From contig CAZSBB010000024.1 in NCBI GenBank assembly GCA_964605235.1, positions 1 to 64,000 on the forward strand: a stretch of 64,000 nucleotides of DNA, read 5' to 3'. Shown in pieces: positions 8,228 through 18,740 of the stretch. Made by a program: the position numbers and the translations under genes. Source of the stretch: CAZSBB01 sp964605235 (GTDB lineage Bacteria; Planctomycetota; Phycisphaerae; Phycisphaerales; Phycisphaeraceae). The notes beneath the pieces are model-generated. The model ran no database searches and was not told the DNA's origin. It saw only the letters and a program-made list of their open reading frames with translations. The stretch's first letter is position 1, and the number at the start of each line of letters is the position of its first letter.

Positions 8228-9073
8228 CTACCGCGCGGCTACCGGCACCCAGCGCTCGAGGATGCCCTGCAGCGTGCCGTCGGCGCGCCACTGGGCGAGG
8301 ATGGCGTTGATGCGGTCGCGCAGGTCGGTGTCGTGCGGGTGCAGCGCCCACGCCAGTTCCTCGGTGGTCAACCGGTCGGGCAGCGCCAGCAACCGGTCGC
8401 TGCGCCGCTGCTGGGCGATCCACTGGATGCAAGGCGAATCGTGGATCACCACATCCAGCTCTCCCAGCACCAGCGCGTCGGCGGCCTTTTCCAGCGTGGG
8501 GAAGATGACCACCCTGGCGTTGGGCAGATGGGTGCGGGCGAAGGCGGCGCCGGTGGATTCGTTTTCCACGCCCACCCGGCCGGTGGTGGTGAGCACTGCC
8601 GCCGGGCCGGGCAGCCGGGCGCGGTCGGCGGCGCGGATCAGCGCCATCTGGCCGATGGTGAGATAGGGGTCGGTGAAAATCGCTTCGCGCTGCCGCTGCG
8701 GGGTGACGGTCATGCCCGCCATGATGATGTCGATCCGCTTGTCGCCCAGCTCATAAAGCAGGTTGGCGTAGTACATGGGCACAAAGCGCACCTCGCGCCC
8801 CAGCGCGCTGGCGAGGGCGCGGGCGCAGTCGGCTTCCACCCCCACCATCTGGCTGCCCCGGGTGTAAATGATCGGCGGGGCGGTGGCGGCGACCCCCACC
8901 CGCAGCTTGGGCAAGCCGGTGACGCGCAAGGGCGCGGCCGGGGCGGGCGCGTCGTCCAGGTCCGGGTCGGCGACTGGCCGCGAATCCGTCGCGCAGCCGG
9001 CCAAACCCAGCATCAACAATCCCACCAGGTACAAACGGCAACGCCCCCACCGTGCGGCAGATCGGTTCAGCAT
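8228..9073 (-). CDS. Amino-acid-type ABC transporter substrate-binding lipoprotein (SBP family 3)
   Basis: A 281-residue protein. A lipoprotein signal with lipobox GLAGC (Cys about 27) is followed by a proline/alanine linker. The PBP-family-3 core then starts LPKLRVGVAATAPPIIY, with the VGVEADCARALASALG and IDIIMAGMTVTPQRQREAIFTDPY blocks that define polar amino acid binding proteins. It would bind a polar amino acid or related ligand outside the inner membrane. No permease or ATPase is adjacent, so it may serve a remote transporter or act as a sensor. GGGAGAG lies just before the chosen ATG at 9073. Confidence 0.88.
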   Translation of the reverse strand: MLNRSAARWGRCRLYLVGLLMLGLAGCATDSRPVADPDLDDAPAPAAPLRVTGLPKLRVGVAATAPPIIYTRGSQMVGVEADCARALASALGREVRFVPMYYANLLYELGDKRIDIIMAGMTVTPQRQREAIFTDPYLTIGQMALIRAADRARLPGPAAVLTTTGRVGVENESTGAAFARTHLPNARVVIFPTLEKAADALVLGELDVVIHDSPCIQWIAQQRRSDRLLALPDRLTTEELAWALHPHDTDLRDRINAILAQWRADGTLQGILERWVPVAAR

Positions 9074-9166
9074 GGCATCTCTCCCAGGCAGTCCGCGACG
9101 AAACCAGACCATCTTCCCACAAGCTATTCCCCGGCCAGCACCCAGCGCGTCAAGACGATGCGCAAA

Positions 9167-9256
9167 ACGAGCCCTGACCGTGAGGCAGGGGTTGCTGGCA
9201 CGGCGCCAAACCCGTGCGGCTGCGCCGCAACCCGTTGCTGACGCGCGGGGCTCGTT
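9167..9256. repeat. Dispersed palindromic element, copy 2 (reverse orientation)
   Basis: The reverse complement of this segment aligns end to end with 919-1008: both start ACGAGCCCCGCGCGT and end CTCACGGTC..GG.CTCGT. The two differ at scattered positions, so they are diverged members of one family. It lies upstream of the binding lipoprotein gene, in the gap before the sigma-54 activator. Confidence 0.7.
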
Positions 9257-9328
9257 GCACAAGCGTCATCCTCGTCGACGCCGACGCCCCCCCCTGCTCC
9301 CCCCACGTTAGACGAGCCTGCCCCGCTG

Positions 9329-10951
<1,623 letters not shown>

Positions 10952-10954
10952 GAC

Positions 10955-10970
10955 ATGCTTATTTAAGCAT
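10955..10970. promoter_or_regulatory. Inverted repeat just upstream of the sigma-54 activator start
   Basis: The arms ATGCTTA and TAAGCAT around two bases lie 4 bases upstream of the activator's ATG. The site could be an autoregulatory operator or an RNA hairpin covering the ribosome binding site. Either role is a guess from position. Confidence 0.35.
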
Positions 10971-11285
10971 CACCGAGACCAGCAGGCAAATCGAATTATT
11001 GGCAATAGTTTGGTGAGTGGTGGAGATTTGGGTAGTCGGACAGGGTAAATCACCCCGGAGATCAGGGGAGCAAGGCGGTGTCCTATCGTACGTGCCATGC
11101 TCGACGACGGCCGCTGCGCACCGGTGCTGTCACGCCCGGTTTATTCCAAAACTATTTGATTTGAAGATATTTATAGCAAACGGCGTCACCTTCCAGACGA
11201 AGCGTGCCCGGCCACCAAGCCGATCATCACTCGAAACCGCGCGTAATTCTTGCAGCATCCCCCAGCGTTGCGCTAACTTAGTGAC
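10971..11285. other. Intergenic region without a recognisable gene
   Basis: About 315 bases between the divergent activator and lipoprotein genes. It contains an AT-rich patch around 11150-11180, unlike the surrounding GC-rich DNA, which is a likely place for promoters. No clear -35/-10 pair, -24/-12 pair or RNA gene could be assigned. Confidence 0.4.
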
Positions 11286-11864
11286 ATGCCATCAACTGCG
11301 TCACCTGCCGCCCAACCTGCACCGCCTTGCTGCCCAGCGCGGCGACGGTCGGCACTCGGGCAACTCCTGCTGCTGGGTTTGCTGATCACCATGCCCGTCG
11401 GCTGCGCGACCAGTTTCTTCAAAGGCGATCAGGTTGCCACTTCCGCTGCGGACGCCGACGGGCGTGAGCCGGTGTGGAACTTCCGGGCGGCGCAGATCCG
11501 GGTGTATCCCTCGTCGCGTTTCAAACTCAGGGAAGGCGCAGCCGTGCTGGACCTGCGGCTGGAGTTGACTGACGACATGGGCGATGCCGTCAAAGCCGTC
11601 GGGCAGGCGCAGGTGGAACTCTACCAAGGCGGGGAGCCCAACCGTCCCAGCCTCGACCGCAAGCTGTACGTCTGGCAGATCCCGCTGCGCACCCTGACCC
11701 ATCAGCGCATGCACTGGGACTCGATCACCCGGGCTTACGTCTTCCAACTGGTGCTCGATGAAATCCCCCAGCGCAGCCGCTACGCCACCGTGGTGGTGAA
11801 CCTCACGCTCGAAGACGGCCGGCGTCTGAACACCCGCCAGGTCATCGCGGTGGATGTGGAGTAA
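11286..11864 (+). CDS. Putative lipoprotein of unknown function
   Basis: A 192-residue protein. A long, Arg- and Pro-containing N-region is followed by a hydrophobic stretch and lipobox-like MPVGC (Cys40), so it is probably membrane-anchored outside the cytoplasm. The mature part (WNFRAAQIRVYPSSRFK ... VVVNLTLEDGRRLNTRQVIAVDVE) looks like an all-beta domain, possibly Ig-like. The N-region before the hydrophobic core is longer than usual, so the true start may lie downstream. No Shine-Dalgarno sequence is visible at 11286. Family unknown. Confidence 0.65.
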   Translation: MPSTASPAAQPAPPCCPARRRSALGQLLLLGLLITMPVGCATSFFKGDQVATSAADADGREPVWNFRAAQIRVYPSSRFKLREGAAVLDLRLELTDDMGDAVKAVGQAQVELYQGGEPNRPSLDRKLYVWQIPLRTLTHQRMHWDSITRAYVFQLVLDEIPQRSRYATVVVNLTLEDGRRLNTRQVIAVDVE

Positions 11865-11880
11865 GCAATGATCGCAAAAC

Positions 11881-11994
11881 TCACCACCGAGGCACAGAGG
11901 ACACAGAGCGCAGACATGAGCAGGAGGGTTATCCACTGGTCATCCCTGCATGCTCTGTGAGGCTTGCTCGGTGATCTCAGTGGCTCTGTGGTTT
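11881..11994. repeat. Dispersed inverted-repeat element, CACAGAG family, copy 2
   Basis: It begins TCACCACCGAGGCACAGAGG and ends with the weaker mirror GATCTCAGTGGCTCTGTGGTTT. The arms match those of 8092-8210 and 33852-33972, and the core differs. It lies between the lipoprotein and the convergent glycosidase-like gene. Confidence 0.8.
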
Positions 11995-12046
11995 GAATCG
12001 GTTTGAGATACTTTCTAAACCCACCCGCCGCGCTGCACCACCACGC

Positions 12047-13594
12047 TCAACCCAGCAATGCCGCGGGCCGACTGAACCGCCACAACCGATCGCGCATGTT
12101 CGCCAGGCAGACGCTGGCGTTGGACTCATACATCGCCACCCCGGTGCAGCCGCGTTCGTAGAGTTGTTTCGCCATGACTTCCGCATGGATGCCTGAACCG
12201 TAGCGCCACACCTGCCCGAACACCGGCACTTTGCCGCGCGCCAGGGCGATCAGGTCGTCGCACGCCAGTTCATCGGGGAAATTCGGCGCCGTGGCGCACC
12301 ACGGGCCGAAGATCAGCCCATCCACCGCGCCTTGCTTGAGCCAGGCTTCCACATCGCAGCCGATCAGCAGGTTGTACCAGGGTTGATCGACGGTGCGGAC
12401 ATAAACGGGCACATGCCGGCCGCAGCGTTCCCGGACTTGCCGCCGGGTCTGCAGGAGGAAATCGGTGAACGCCTGGGCGCGGAAGCGCAGCCAGTCTTCC
12501 GTGCCGTCGCCCGGCAGCGTGCGCGGGTCGATGCCGGTTTTTTTCTGGTACGCCAGCACCAGGGGCAGGTCCCATTGCACCATGGGCGGGTGGCGCAGCA
12601 CGTCGATGAGCAGGCCATCCACGCCGTAGCCGGCGATCTCGCAGAGGAGGTCGGACTTGTGTTGACAGACCTGCGGATCGGCGAAGCTGAGCTTACAGGA
12701 GCGCCCGCCGGATTTGTAGAGCTGGCAGGCGTCGGGGTGCGCCAGGTGAAAGGGCGTGTCGGGGGAAAACTGGTGGTTTTTTCGGGTGAATTCGTTGCTG
12801 ATCCGCGCCCAGCCGAAAATGGTCTGACCGATTTCCCGGGCGGTGTCGACCGCCTGGCGCATGGTGTCGTAGCGTTGCAGGAGCGCGCCGATGGTGGCCT
12901 TGCCCCCCGCCGGGTGATCCGGAGCGATTGAACCATCATGCGGAGCGCTGTCGCCGCGGATGGTGCCGATTTTGGTGTGATACTCGCAGCGGACGGCATA
13001 CGCCTTCCACGCCAGGATGTCATAGCCGGCTTCATGGTGCCGGCGCACCGCCGAGCCGGCTTCGTAACCGGCGGGGGCGGACATCACACTGTCGCAGGCG
13101 AAGTCGAGGATGCCCAGCAGTTGCCCGACTTTCTCGGGCAACGGTTGCTCGGCCACGGGAGTCAGTTCGATGGCGTCGAGCGCACAGTCCCGGCCCAGCG
13201 CGGCAATTTCCAGCGTGCGTCCGGTCAGGTCGGCGCTGGTGAAAAAAATGCGTTCAAATGCCGGCTCATGACGCAGAGTCTGGACATTGGTGAAGTGGGG
13301 CTGCCCGTCCAGCCGCAGGTACACGGTCAATTGTCGATCGGCGGGGGCGTAAAGTCGGACATGAATGGCGTGCCGACCTTTGACGGGCAGCGGCAGGCGG
13401 AGGATCGGGGCCTGCTGGTCGGCGCCGGCGCAGAGCAGTTCGCCGCGACTGGCGCCCCAGCAGCCGCGGCGCAGTTCCCAGCGGCCGGGGGTGGGCGCAT
13501 CCGCCAGCAGGTCGGCGGGAACCAATTGCGAAAAATCATCCAGCACGACCGAAGGCCCAACCACGCGGCCGATCCAGGGATTTTCCCGTGCCAT
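12047..13594 (-). CDS. Putative glycoside-hydrolase-like protein (TIM barrel with N-terminal beta domain)
   Basis: A 515-residue protein. The first 170 residues or so look like a beta-sandwich (RLPLPVKGRHAIHVRLYAPADRQLTVYLRL), of the kind found beside glycosidase domains. The rest reads like a (beta/alpha)8 barrel: VDGLLIDVLRHPPM, HVPVYVRTVDQPWYNLLIGCDVEAWLKQGAVDGLIFGPW and VPVFGQVWRYG are typical strands, with acidic and aromatic residues at their ends. This resembles the GHL10 / 'family 10-like' hypothetical glycosidases common in planctomycetes. Catalytic acids are not assignable by eye. No signal peptide is apparent with the ATG at 13594. Substrate unknown. Confidence 0.65.
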   Translation of the reverse strand: MARENPWIGRVVGPSVVLDDFSQLVPADLLADAPTPGRWELRRGCWGASRGELLCAGADQQAPILRLPLPVKGRHAIHVRLYAPADRQLTVYLRLDGQPHFTNVQTLRHEPAFERIFFTSADLTGRTLEIAALGRDCALDAIELTPVAEQPLPEKVGQLLGILDFACDSVMSAPAGYEAGSAVRRHHEAGYDILAWKAYAVRCEYHTKIGTIRGDSAPHDGSIAPDHPAGGKATIGALLQRYDTMRQAVDTAREIGQTIFGWARISNEFTRKNHQFSPDTPFHLAHPDACQLYKSGGRSCKLSFADPQVCQHKSDLLCEIAGYGVDGLLIDVLRHPPMVQWDLPLVLAYQKKTGIDPRTLPGDGTEDWLRFRAQAFTDFLLQTRRQVRERCGRHVPVYVRTVDQPWYNLLIGCDVEAWLKQGAVDGLIFGPWCATAPNFPDELACDDLIALARGKVPVFGQVWRYGSGIHAEVMAKQLYERGCTGVAMYESNASVCLANMRDRLWRFSRPAALLG

Positions 13595-13634
13595 GCGTCC
13601 ATTGCTCCGGGGGCGAAAGCGCGCCCCGCGCCCC

Positions 13635-13670
13635 AAAAAAACAGAGAGAAGCCTGTTGCCAGGCTTCTCT
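13635..13670 (-). terminator. Intrinsic terminator of the flagellin gene
   Basis: Read on the minus strand, a perfect 11-bp stem (AGAGAAGCCTG / CAGGCTTCTCT) with a short loop is followed within three bases by a run of seven T. It lies about 100 bases after the flagellin stop codon, a classical Rho-independent terminator for a highly expressed gene. Confidence 0.88.
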
Positions 13671-13773
13671 CATGTTAACGAGTGGGGTTGGGGGGTGCGG
13701 TTGTCTTAGGCTCGCACTACCTCCAGGTCGAAGGCTGCGGCTCCGTCCGCGGCGAGCCGGGAACTGCCGGGTT

Positions 13774-15270
13774 TTACCCGAGCAGCGCCAGCGCGCTCTG
13801 CGGCTGGCTGTTGGCGATCGCCAGCACGTTGGTGGAGGCGTTGACCAGAATCTGCGACCGGGTCATTTCCGCCGTCTGGGCGGCAAAGTCGGTGTCGCGG
13901 ATGGCGCTCTCGGCGGCACTGGTGTTCTCCAGGGCGATGCCCAGGGAGCGAACGGTGGCGCCGATGACGTTCTTCTGGAAGGCGCCCAGTCGGCCGCGGA
14001 GGCTCGAGACCTGCCCGATCGCCAGATCGACGACCTTCTGTGCGGTTTCCAGGTTGCCGGTGACCAGGTTGGCGCTGGCGCCGGAAGCCAGATCGTTGAG
14101 GAAGGCGACGTCCGAATCACCCAGGCGTCGGGTGGCGACGTTGCCGATGCCCACGCGGACCTGGTTGTTGACATCGACACTGGGGCCGAGGTTGAACTGG
14201 GCGCCGCCACCAGTGATGGTGAAGGCGGCGACGGTCGCCTGCGCGGTGGCGCCGGCGGCGGTCAGTTCGACCGAGAGGTCCAGGAAGTCGGTGGCGATGG
14301 AAGCGGTGCGGCCCTTGCTGGTGGCGGCGATGCCGTTGATGATCGCGCCCACGTCCTGGCCGGCGTCGCGGATGGGATTGCTGACGTTGGCGAAGGTGGT
14401 GGGAGCGGCGACCTTGGCGACCTTTTCGTTGATGCTCGACAGGGTGTGGACCGCGCCAGCCTGGCCGCCGAGGTTCACGATGTCGAAGCTGACGAACTCT
14501 TCCGAGCCGTATTCGGTGCTCTTGATCACCAGGCCGGTGCCGCTGGTCGCCGCCGAGACGCCGGTGACATCCTTGAAGGTGTTGATGGTTTCGGCGATCG
14601 ACGCCAGCGTGGTGCCGGAGGCGAAGCTGAACTCGCGGCTGCCCTTGCTGCCGGCGATTTCGAAGGTGAAGGTGGAGCTGGCGTTGGTCAGGTCCAGCGC
14701 GCCGTTGGTCGAGAGGAAGAGGCCCGCGTGCTGGGCGGAAGCGGTGACCACCAGTTCCACGTCGCGGTGCTCATTGTGGCTGAGCTTGGCGGCATTGATA
14801 TTGAAGCTGTTGACCTTGGCGTGCTGGCCGCTGACGGTGAAGTCATAGGTGCCGTTGAGCAGCTTGGTGCCCTGGAAGCTGGTCGCCGAGGCGATGCGGT
14901 CGATGGTCTGCAGGATCGAGTCGATCTGGAGCTGGTTGGCTTCCTTCTCCTCACGGGAGAGGCCCGCGTCGTTGGCGGTCGAACCGACCAGCGACTGGAC
15001 TTCCAGCAGCAGGGAGCTGATTTCCTGCAGGCCGCCCTCGGCGATGTTGATGACCTGATCAGCGCGCTCGGCGTTGTCGATGGCAGCGGTGATCGCCGCC
15101 TTCTCCGAACGCAGATTCTCGGAGGCGATCAGGCCCGCCGGGTCATCCGCCCCGCGGTTGATCCGCAGGCCGGTGCTCAGTCGCTCCAGCGACGTCTGCA
15201 AAGATTTGTTGTTGTTGCCCAGAATCCGCTGGGCAAGCATCGAGTTCACGTTGGTGTTGATGCGACTCAT
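13774..15270 (-). CDS. fliC: Flagellin
   Basis: A 498-residue filament subunit. It has the conserved N-terminal D0/D1 region (MSRINTNVNSMLAQRILG ... SLERLSTGLRINRGADDPAGLIASENLR) and the C-terminal counterpart (AIRDTDFAAQTAEMTRSQILVNASTNVLAIANSQPQSALALLG). A variable central section of about 250 residues is rich in Ser, Thr and Ala. It is exported by the flagellar type III system and polymerises outside the cell. GGGGAGATC precedes the ATG. A sigma-28-like promoter lies about 110 bases upstream and a strong terminator downstream, so it is a single-gene unit. No other flagellar genes are in the window. Confidence 0.97.
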   Translation of the reverse strand: MSRINTNVNSMLAQRILGNNNKSLQTSLERLSTGLRINRGADDPAGLIASENLRSEKAAITAAIDNAERADQVINIAEGGLQEISSLLLEVQSLVGSTANDAGLSREEKEANQLQIDSILQTIDRIASATSFQGTKLLNGTYDFTVSGQHAKVNSFNINAAKLSHNEHRDVELVVTASAQHAGLFLSTNGALDLTNASSTFTFEIAGSKGSREFSFASGTTLASIAETINTFKDVTGVSAATSGTGLVIKSTEYGSEEFVSFDIVNLGGQAGAVHTLSSINEKVAKVAAPTTFANVSNPIRDAGQDVGAIINGIAATSKGRTASIATDFLDLSVELTAAGATAQATVAAFTITGGGAQFNLGPSVDVNNQVRVGIGNVATRRLGDSDVAFLNDLASGASANLVTGNLETAQKVVDLAIGQVSSLRGRLGAFQKNVIGATVRSLGIALENTSAAESAIRDTDFAAQTAEMTRSQILVNASTNVLAIANSQPQSALALLG

Positions 15271-15378
15271 GGTTTTCGATCTCCCCTATGACGCCCGTAC
15301 TCGTTAGGGCCCTCACACTCGGGCCAGGTTTCCTTGATTACCCAGACTGGGCCTTTTGCCCCGTCTGCTCGATCCTCA

Positions 15379-15406
15379 GTATCGGTAGCCCGCGCGTGAC
15401 CCTTAA
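15379..15406 (-). promoter_or_regulatory. Candidate sigma-28 (FliA) promoter of flagellin
   Basis: On the minus strand TTAAGGGT, 12 bases, then ACCGATAC. The known FliA consensus is TAAAGTTT-N11-GCCGATAA. The -10 half matches well (CCGATA), and the -35 half and spacing are approximate. It would give a leader of about 100 bases. The rest of 15271-15566 shows nothing else I can name. Confidence 0.45.
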
Positions 15407-15566
15407 GCGCCACGCAAGCGGAATGCGCGGAACAATCGGAAAATTTCGCCAACCCATGTCCGCATAACCGGCGCTGGCGTCGGGATAACTTCCGCAGGTG
15501 TTCAACTGCCGCCGCAACGGCGTGGTCTGGGCGCGAAAAACGGTCAGCCAAACCTGCTTTAGACTG

Positions 15567-17468
15567 ATGCACATGCCGCCGGAGCAAAGCTCGCATATTC
15601 CGTCAGCCGCCCCCGACGCCCGCTTTCCGCTGTGGCGCAACGTCAGTTTTCTGCTGATGTGGTCCAGCGTCGCCGCCAGCGGGTTTGGCGATCGCATGAT
15701 CATGCTCGCCGCCTGGGCGCTGCTGGGTATGGAGCGCGACCAGACCCAGGCCGCGAGCATTCAGTCGGGCGTGTACTTCTTCTTTTTCCTGCCGTATCTC
15801 GTCTTCAGTCCGCTGGGCGGCTGGCTCGCCGATCGCTGGCCACGCAAGTGGCTGATGGTCGCCTGCGATGAAGTGCGGGGGTTGCTGCTGCTGTCGGCCG
15901 CCATCCTGCTGAGCCTGGGTTACCTGGGCCCGCTGACCGCGACTGACACCCACACCGGCTACTGGATCTTCGGGCTGACGCTGAGCGTGGGCGTCGCCGC
16001 CGCGGTGTTCAGCCCCACCCGCAACGCCACCATCCCGCAGATTGTCCCCGTGCAGCAGCTTCAGGCCGCCAACGCCATCGTGCTGGGCATCGCGGTCATC
16101 GCCAGCATGATCGGCCTGGTGGCGGGCAGTCGCATCATCGAACAAACCTCCGTGACCACCGGCCTGCTCGTGGGGGCCGGCCTCTTCCTCGGCTCCGGCT
16201 GGTTCTTCGCCTTCATGCGCCCCCATCCCCACGCCCACTACGCAGGCAATCCCGTCCAACGCACCAGCGAATGGCGCCGCCTGCTGCAGGGCGTCAGCTA
16301 TCTGCGCCACCATCGACGTGTGCGGCAACTGGTCTGGCTCAACGTGCTGTTCTGGGCGGCGGCGAATGTCTTCGTCGCGGCGCTGGCGGCGCTGTGCAAG
16401 ACACGCTACGGCATCCCTCTCGACCAACTCGCCAAACGCATCGCAGACCTCGGCGGCGCCACCGGCGTGGGCATGCTCGCCGGCAGCCTCGCCGTCGCCT
16501 GGCTCAACTGCCGCCGCGAGTCGCACTGGTTGGCGCTGCTGGGTCTCTTGGCGACCGCCGGCTGCATGATCGCCGTGGCGAGCACGCATTCCTTCCTGCT
16601 GGGTCTGGCGCTGGCGGCCCTGACCGGATTCTTCGGCAATGCCGCCATGATCTGCGTCGCCACGCTCACCCAGTCCCTGACACCCGATCGTCTGCGTGGG
16701 CGCGTCTTTGGTGTGCGTGAATGGCTGACCAACATCTCCATCCTGCTGGTCAACGGCGTGGTCTGGCGCGCCGCCGACGCCGACCGCTGGATGATTCCCG
16801 CGCTGTGGACCACCGCGCTGGTGCTGGCGCTGGTGGCGCTCGTGGGCCTGCTGCGCGAGCTGCCGCGCGGGCCGCATCCCGATGGCTTGGCGGTGGCGGC
16901 GTGGCGCGTCAGCCGATTGTTCGCCCTGGTCTGGCATCGGCTGGACGTGCGCGGAGCGCATCATGTGCCCAAGCAGGGGGCGGTCATTCTGGCTTCCAAT
17001 CACACCACCGCGCTGGACCCGCTGCTGATCCAGGCCCGCCTGCAGCGCCCCATCGTCTGGATGATGCTGCAGACGCATCTGTTCAAGGTGCTCGCCCCGC
17101 TGTGGCGCATCATGCGGCCGATCGCCCTGGCGCAGGATGGGTCGGATGTGAATCGCATGCGGGCGCTGGTGAAGGCGCTGCGCGACGGGGCGCTGGTGGG
17201 GATGTTCCCCGAAGGACGCCTGCAACGCACCCAGCGCGAGCTCAACCCCTTCGCCCCCGGCGTGGCGCTGCTGGCGCGGCGAAGCGGCGCGTGGATCGTG
17301 CCCGTGTGGGTCAGCGGCACGCCGCGCCGCCAGCATATGGTGTGGCACTTCCTCTGCCCCAGCCGCAGCCGGGTGGTGTTCGGCCGGGCGTATCGCCCCC
17401 ACCGGGACTGGAGCGATGAACAGATCACCGCCGACCTGCGGGCGCGCCTGCTGGCGCTGATGGATTAA
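15567..17468 (+). CDS. MFS transporter fused to 1-acylglycerol-3-phosphate acyltransferase (LplT-PlsC-like)
   Basis: A 633-residue fusion. Residues about 20-425 form a 12-helix major facilitator with the DRWPRKWLM loop typical after helix 2. Residues about 455-633 form a PlsC-like acyltransferase with the catalytic H-x4-D in NHTTALD (about 478-484) and the substrate motif FPEGRLQ. This order matches the LplT-Aas type, in which a lysophospholipid flippase is joined to re-acylation. The likely role is flipping lysophospholipids inward and re-acylating them. No acyl-ACP ligase domain is present, unlike Aas. Start could be 15567 or 15573; no Shine-Dalgarno sequence is clear. Confidence 0.88.
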   Translation: MHMPPEQSSHIPSAAPDARFPLWRNVSFLLMWSSVAASGFGDRMIMLAAWALLGMERDQTQAASIQSGVYFFFFLPYLVFSPLGGWLADRWPRKWLMVACDEVRGLLLLSAAILLSLGYLGPLTATDTHTGYWIFGLTLSVGVAAAVFSPTRNATIPQIVPVQQLQAANAIVLGIAVIASMIGLVAGSRIIEQTSVTTGLLVGAGLFLGSGWFFAFMRPHPHAHYAGNPVQRTSEWRRLLQGVSYLRHHRRVRQLVWLNVLFWAAANVFVAALAALCKTRYGIPLDQLAKRIADLGGATGVGMLAGSLAVAWLNCRRESHWLALLGLLATAGCMIAVASTHSFLLGLALAALTGFFGNAAMICVATLTQSLTPDRLRGRVFGVREWLTNISILLVNGVVWRAADADRWMIPALWTTALVLALVALVGLLRELPRGPHPDGLAVAAWRVSRLFALVWHRLDVRGAHHVPKQGAVILASNHTTALDPLLIQARLQRPIVWMMLQTHLFKVLAPLWRIMRPIALAQDGSDVNRMRALVKALRDGALVGMFPEGRLQRTQRELNPFAPGVALLARRSGAWIVPVWVSGTPRRQHMVWHFLCPSRSRVVFGRAYRPHRDWSDEQITADLRARLLALMD

Positions 17469-17573
17469 ATTCCATCTTCACACCGATCCGTTTGCAATTC
17501 CGCGCGCCGCCTCGGACACTATCATCACTGTCACGCACAGCGCAACGAGCCACCTCATACGGGAGATTTCACC

Positions 17574-18611
17574 ATGGCGCGACCTGTCACCCTGTTCACC
17601 GGCCAGTGGGCCGACCTGCCGTTTGAAACCATGTGCCAGAAGGCCGCGGAGTTCGGCTACGACGGCCTGGAAATCGCCTGCTGGGGCGATCACTTCGACG
17701 TCCAACGCGCCCTGAAAGACAAGACCTACTGCAAACAGAAATGGGAAGTCCTCAGCGACTTCGGCCTGACCGCCTACGCCATCAGCAATCACCTGGTCGG
17801 TCAAGCCGTATGCGACCTGATCGACGAACGTCACAAGCTCATCCTGCCCAAACATGTCTGGGGCGACGGCAAACCCGAGGGCGTGCGCAAGCGCGCCGCC
17901 AGGGAAATGATCGACACCGGCAAGGCGGCGCGCAAGCTCATGGACGCCAAACCCGCCGGCGGTTACGACTGGGGTCGCAAGCCTGCCGTCGTCAACGGCT
18001 TCACCGGTTCAAGCATCTGGCACAGCATCTACGCCTTCCCCCCCACCGACCAGAACTACTGGAACAAGGGCTTTGCGGACTTCGGCAAACGCTTCAAGCC
18101 CATCCTTGACGCGTACGACAAGCTCAACGTCAACTTCGCGCTGGAAGTGCATCCCACGGAAATCGCTTTCGATATCGCCTCCGCGCAGCGCGCCATCGAA
18201 GCCGTCGGCGGGCACAAACGCTTCGGCTTCAACTATGACCCCTCGCACCTGGGCTATCAGGGCGTGGACTACGTCAGCTTCATCCGCACGTTCTGCTGCC
18301 GGATTTTCCATGTGCACGTCAAGGACGTGTGGTGGGGCCACGGCGACGGCAGCGTGGGCGTGTTCGGCGGGCATGTCAGCTTCGGCGACGCCCGGCGGTA
18401 CTGGGACTTCCGCTCCCCGGGCCGCGGCGACATTGACTTCGAGGAAATCATCGTCGCCCTCAATGACATCAGCTATCAGGGCCCGCTGAGCGTCGAGTGG
18501 GAAGACAACCGCATGGACCGCGAGCACGGCGCCAGCGAAGCGTGCGGGTTCGTGCGCGACCTGGACTTCAAACCCTCGGGCATGGCGTTCGACGGCCAGT
18601 TCGATCGGTAA
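17574..18611 (+). CDS. Sugar phosphate isomerase/epimerase (xylose isomerase-like TIM barrel)
   Basis: A 345-residue protein opening MARPVTLFTGQWADLPFETMCQKAAEFGYDGLEIACWG, the classic first two strands of the AP endonuclease family 2 / xylose-isomerase-like fold. Metal-ligand candidates are seen in the strands ALEVHPTEIAFD (Glu/His), FGFNYDPSHLGYQG (Asp/His), FHVHVKDVWWG (His-x-His, Asp) and LSVEWEDN (Glu). It probably isomerises or epimerises a sugar or inositol-derived keto compound in the cytoplasm. GGGAG precedes the ATG. It appears to be a single-gene unit ending before a palindromic hairpin. Confidence 0.9.
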   Translation: MARPVTLFTGQWADLPFETMCQKAAEFGYDGLEIACWGDHFDVQRALKDKTYCKQKWEVLSDFGLTAYAISNHLVGQAVCDLIDERHKLILPKHVWGDGKPEGVRKRAAREMIDTGKAARKLMDAKPAGGYDWGRKPAVVNGFTGSSIWHSIYAFPPTDQNYWNKGFADFGKRFKPILDAYDKLNVNFALEVHPTEIAFDIASAQRAIEAVGGHKRFGFNYDPSHLGYQGVDYVSFIRTFCCRIFHVHVKDVWWGHGDGSVGVFGGHVSFGDARRYWDFRSPGRGDIDFEEIIVALNDISYQGPLSVEWEDNRMDREHGASEACGFVRDLDFKPSGMAFDGQFDR

Positions 18612-18636
18612 ACCAACATTTGGTCGACGCTGCGTC

Positions 18637-18669
18637 ATTTAGCCCCGGGTCAATGACCCGGGGCTAAAT
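18637..18669. terminator. Hairpin of the TTAGCCCCGGG family, possible terminator
   Basis: A near-perfect palindrome, ATTTAGCCCCGGGTCA / TGACCCGGGGCTAAAT, 25 bases after the isomerase gene. It is the same sequence family as 4599-4627. It is very stable but lacks a T-run beyond the stem, so it may act as a bidirectional attenuator or be simply a repeat. Confidence 0.55.
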
Positions 18670-18740
18670 GGCATGATGGCGCCGCGCCACGACCGCAGCG
18701 AATGCGGTGCGGCGCTGACGGGTGACGTATAATCCTGCAC

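Noticed and set aside
13588..15291. Long plus-strand open frame opposite flagellin
   Set aside because: Shadow of the flagellin gene in GC-rich DNA; flagellin on the other strand is unmistakable.
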